This document shows, in pieces, positions 61,427 through 64,000 of a stretch of 64,000 bases of DNA. The stretch is taken from contig NW_002060947.1 of the NCBI RefSeq assembly GCF_000150275.1, positions 3,526,980 to 3,590,979 on the forward strand, written 5' to 3'. Every line of letters begins with the position of its first letter. The first letter of the stretch is position 1. Under the pieces are notes generated by a model. It searched no databases. It had not been told where the DNA came from and worked only from the letters and a program-made list of their open reading frames with translations. This DNA is from Trichoplax adhaerens (lineage: Eukaryota; Placozoa; Uniplacotomia; Trichoplacea; Trichoplacidae). A program made the position numbers and the translations under genes.

Positions 61427-64000
61427 GTAAATACCAGGCTTCTGAATACAGTAAGTAGTAGTGTCCTGCATTTGACTAAATGTTGATTCCAACATTTGCG
61501 CAGTCACGCCTCATGCATACGTTAAATCAAATAAATTAAATTAAAAAAAAAAATTAAATTTATTTTGCGATAGATTATAGAATATACATGTTAGACACTA
61601 AAGAATTACCATAGAGGTTTTACGTCCATGAATCAGTCGACTCAGAAAAAGTTCAAAAATATATTAGTACTTTGCGCATAACACATGCATGTCAATATTG
61701 AATGGTGTACTATTAATGGCATAGTTTAGCTCATAATGAATTGATGCAAAGATATACTGCTCTAGATCCAGTATGCACTATTGCAGATTTCACTATTAGC
61801 ACGTCGAGTAACCAATAATTCATATTATGCGACTCAGGCGAATTGCAATATTGTAACACTGTGAATAATGATCAAGCTAGCTTTCATATCGACGTTTGGG
61901 AAATAAAATTCGATGCATCCAATGTTTATTAAGGAATATAACACCATTGAGCAAATGCTTGCCAGCAAGTATACATCAACCGTTTCAAAGTGCTGTCGGT
62001 ATTGCTTTAAACTAAACTACAGCACTGTATTTATTTACAGTTGAATGCTAAACAAATAAATGTTCAGTCTTCTACAGCAGAATCGATCATTCTGCAATCG
62101 CGGTCCGGTCGATATTGAGCTAATTTATTCTATAGCAAAAGATTCTGCTTGATTGACTCCCACCCTGCTACCTATAACGATGGATAGATCAGTTATTCGA
62201 TAATGTGCGGTGCAATAGGAGTATAGTATTGCATTGCCTTTAGACACTTTGCCATATTGTTTTGAAGTACCTTACTGCTAGTGAAAAATTGTATGCGTAG
62301 GTGCAGTAAGTTAAAAATTGGTGAAAGCGTAGCAGCAGGGACTTTCTTAAACCATCAATATACAGTACAGTACAGTACTGTACTGTACAGGAGGATAAAG
62401 TGACCTCGATGCAAGTGTAGGTGTCGTGTAGTGTGATCAATGCTATTGCACTCGACATACTGTAATACAGTGCGACCACTGTCGTTAGCCTTTGTACTAC
62501 TGTATATTGGCATAGGAGGGTATATCTACAGTAGTAGTCCATAAAGGGACTAGCCAGATCCCCCAAAATAGTAAATTGCAGCGGATGCTATCAATATTAT
62601 CTGCACATGTGTTCATGTTCCTATTGCATTGATGTAGGCTATAAAAATCACTTTCTCAACGATGCCAATGCTTGTATATACAGATGACATCAATAACAAG
62701 AAGAAAGGATCTTAACTCACCTCAAGTTGTGGATGTTACAGTAATCTTCAAACGCTCATCCAAACATGCAGACTTGCAAAATGTTAATCGCAATACTCGT
62801 GCATTCGCTTCCAGACAGTTGCAAGTGTTGAGCTTTTAAATCATCCGACCTCAGTTGATATACGATAGTTGTTGATATATACGTGACAGATACAGTACTG
62901 TGATGCACCGTGTTGTGACTTGTGACCCCTCGTGACCTCTGAATCTGATTCACGCAGCAGAGTTCATGTACACTGATACGAGACTCTGAACCACATAGAG
63001 TACGTTGCTACAATGCACAGTACAATGTGGTAATCTGTACTGTGCACTGTACACTGTACAGTTCTTTTATCAGTCCGCGCAGATGTCGACCAAAAGCTGC
63101 TGACGTGTGATTGATTGCTAGGCGAAGTACTGTACTGTACAGTACATTGTACAGTACATAGTCATTAACAGTACTGTACTGTACAGTGTACAGTACTGTA
63201 CGTACAGTATTAGAAAAGATACCGGTAATTTTTCGACTAGCCTATTAGGTTATACTGTACTGTACAGTCATATAATGAAACTACAGGAATTACTGTACAG
63301 TAAAGTAATTAATAATAACTATTGAACCACGGCAGGCTAAACGAATCAATCAACGAACGAACCAACCAACGCACGATCGACTGGAAAACGGAATCCCAGT
63401 GACTATCGCTGCTCAATCCTGGTTCAAGAACAAGATGTCAGGTATCTACTAGTAGAGCTTCATATAAAATCTCTCTCAGTCTCTCTGCTTTCCTTAAACC
63501 CTGCTAAAATAGACGCTGTGCAAATAGGGTACAACCCTAAAACCAATTTGTTAAGAATGTGAATGAATTGAAAAGGTTGTTTCCAAAATTATTCCTGGGA
63601 ATTAAATTTCCCTTTAATGCTCGCATAAGTACAGCACTGCTGTACTTATGAATGATGCAGTGATACGTGTATGTATATATACAGTATACACGTACGCGTA
63701 TATATCTATATAAAGTATAATTAGAATAATTATAATTAATGTAACATTAGTCGGAATAGCATAAACATCAATATAAACTATGACAAAATATGTGTATAAA
63801 GGCGATATTGAGTTCAATAAAGTTAAAGTATATTCTAGATAATAATTAGTAAGAATTAAATTGAGCTTGTATTATTATATGGGATGTTATGCTAATATCA
63901 TGGATTGTCAGATATGGTTTAAGACAAGTTCCGTCGAATTACTTCGTGTGATCAATCCCGATACGTATAGTATACATCGCATAAAACTATGGAGAGAAAT
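61427..64000. other. Right-hand interval, repeat-bearing, no firm gene
   Basis: Mostly AT-rich. An A-rich/AAATTAAATT tract lies at about 61525-61560. Palindrome units lie at 62360-62390 and densely at 63010-63320. A CAACGAACGAACCAACCAACG simple repeat lies near 63350. Minus-strand frames at 62240-62566, 62756-62953 and 63614-63817 have no family resemblance and partly consist of the repeat. Confidence 0.5.
63010..63320. repeat. Cluster of TACTGTACAGTA palindromes near the right edge
   Basis: Runs at 63035-63062, 63125-63205 and 63250-63305 built from TACTG/TACAG/GTAC units, with a smaller one at 62360-62390. Same unit as the clusters upstream of RARS1, DNAJC8 and YARS1. Confidence 0.8.

Noticed and set aside
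61525-61560. A-rich tract as a retroposon tail
   Set aside because: No flanking target-site duplication or coding remnant was seen.

Overview
The window reads as animal nuclear DNA: AT-rich, intron-dense, with short GT-AG introns (the shortest placed is about 53 bp), small exons and compact genes. Eight genes could be assembled exon by exon into proteins of animal families: sialin (SLC17A5), ArgRS, two SLC36-type amino-acid transporters, DNAJC8, a Quaking-like STAR protein, TyrRS with an EMAP-II tail, and an LPA acyltransferase. The compactness and conserved intron positions suggest an early-branching, compact metazoan genome such as a placozoan. That is an inference; nothing in the window names the species.

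Layout, left to right. 835-5792 (-): proline-rich protein with a C-terminal citron-homology (CNH) domain that runs towards the left edge. 7486-12445 (-): complete SLC17A5-like transporter, 10 exons. 12446-17137: gene-poor, with a candidate small secreted peptide. 17138-20757 (-): RARS1, only the initiator exon unplaced. 20758-23544: repeats, including a 137-bp tandem array full of the palindrome GTACTGTACAGTAC. 23545-27658 and 30644-35801 (-): tandem SLC36-like duplicates with identical 9-exon structures. 39027-42093 (-): complete DNAJC8. 42094-45455: palindrome cluster plus a ten-copy 57-bp minisatellite. 45456-50345 (+): complete QKI-like gene, the only solid plus-strand gene. 51589-56141 (-): YARS1, complete except for one missing catalytic exon. 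58355-60606 (-): complete LPA acyltransferase, 8 exons. 60607-64000: repeats and one candidate plus-strand first exon.

The genes do not form an operon-like system. Loose themes are translation (ArgRS, TyrRS), RNA processing (DNAJC8, QKI) and acidic-organelle transport: all three transporters carry acidic dileucine motifs in their cytosolic N-termini. The points most worth checking are the TyrRS gene whose exon phases show a catalytic exon is absent, the palindrome clusters found mostly in gene-upstream DNA, and the CNH protein in which no kinase domain was found.

Limits: exon joins were made by eye from splice signals, reading phase and family resemblance recalled from memory. No transcript or database evidence was available.
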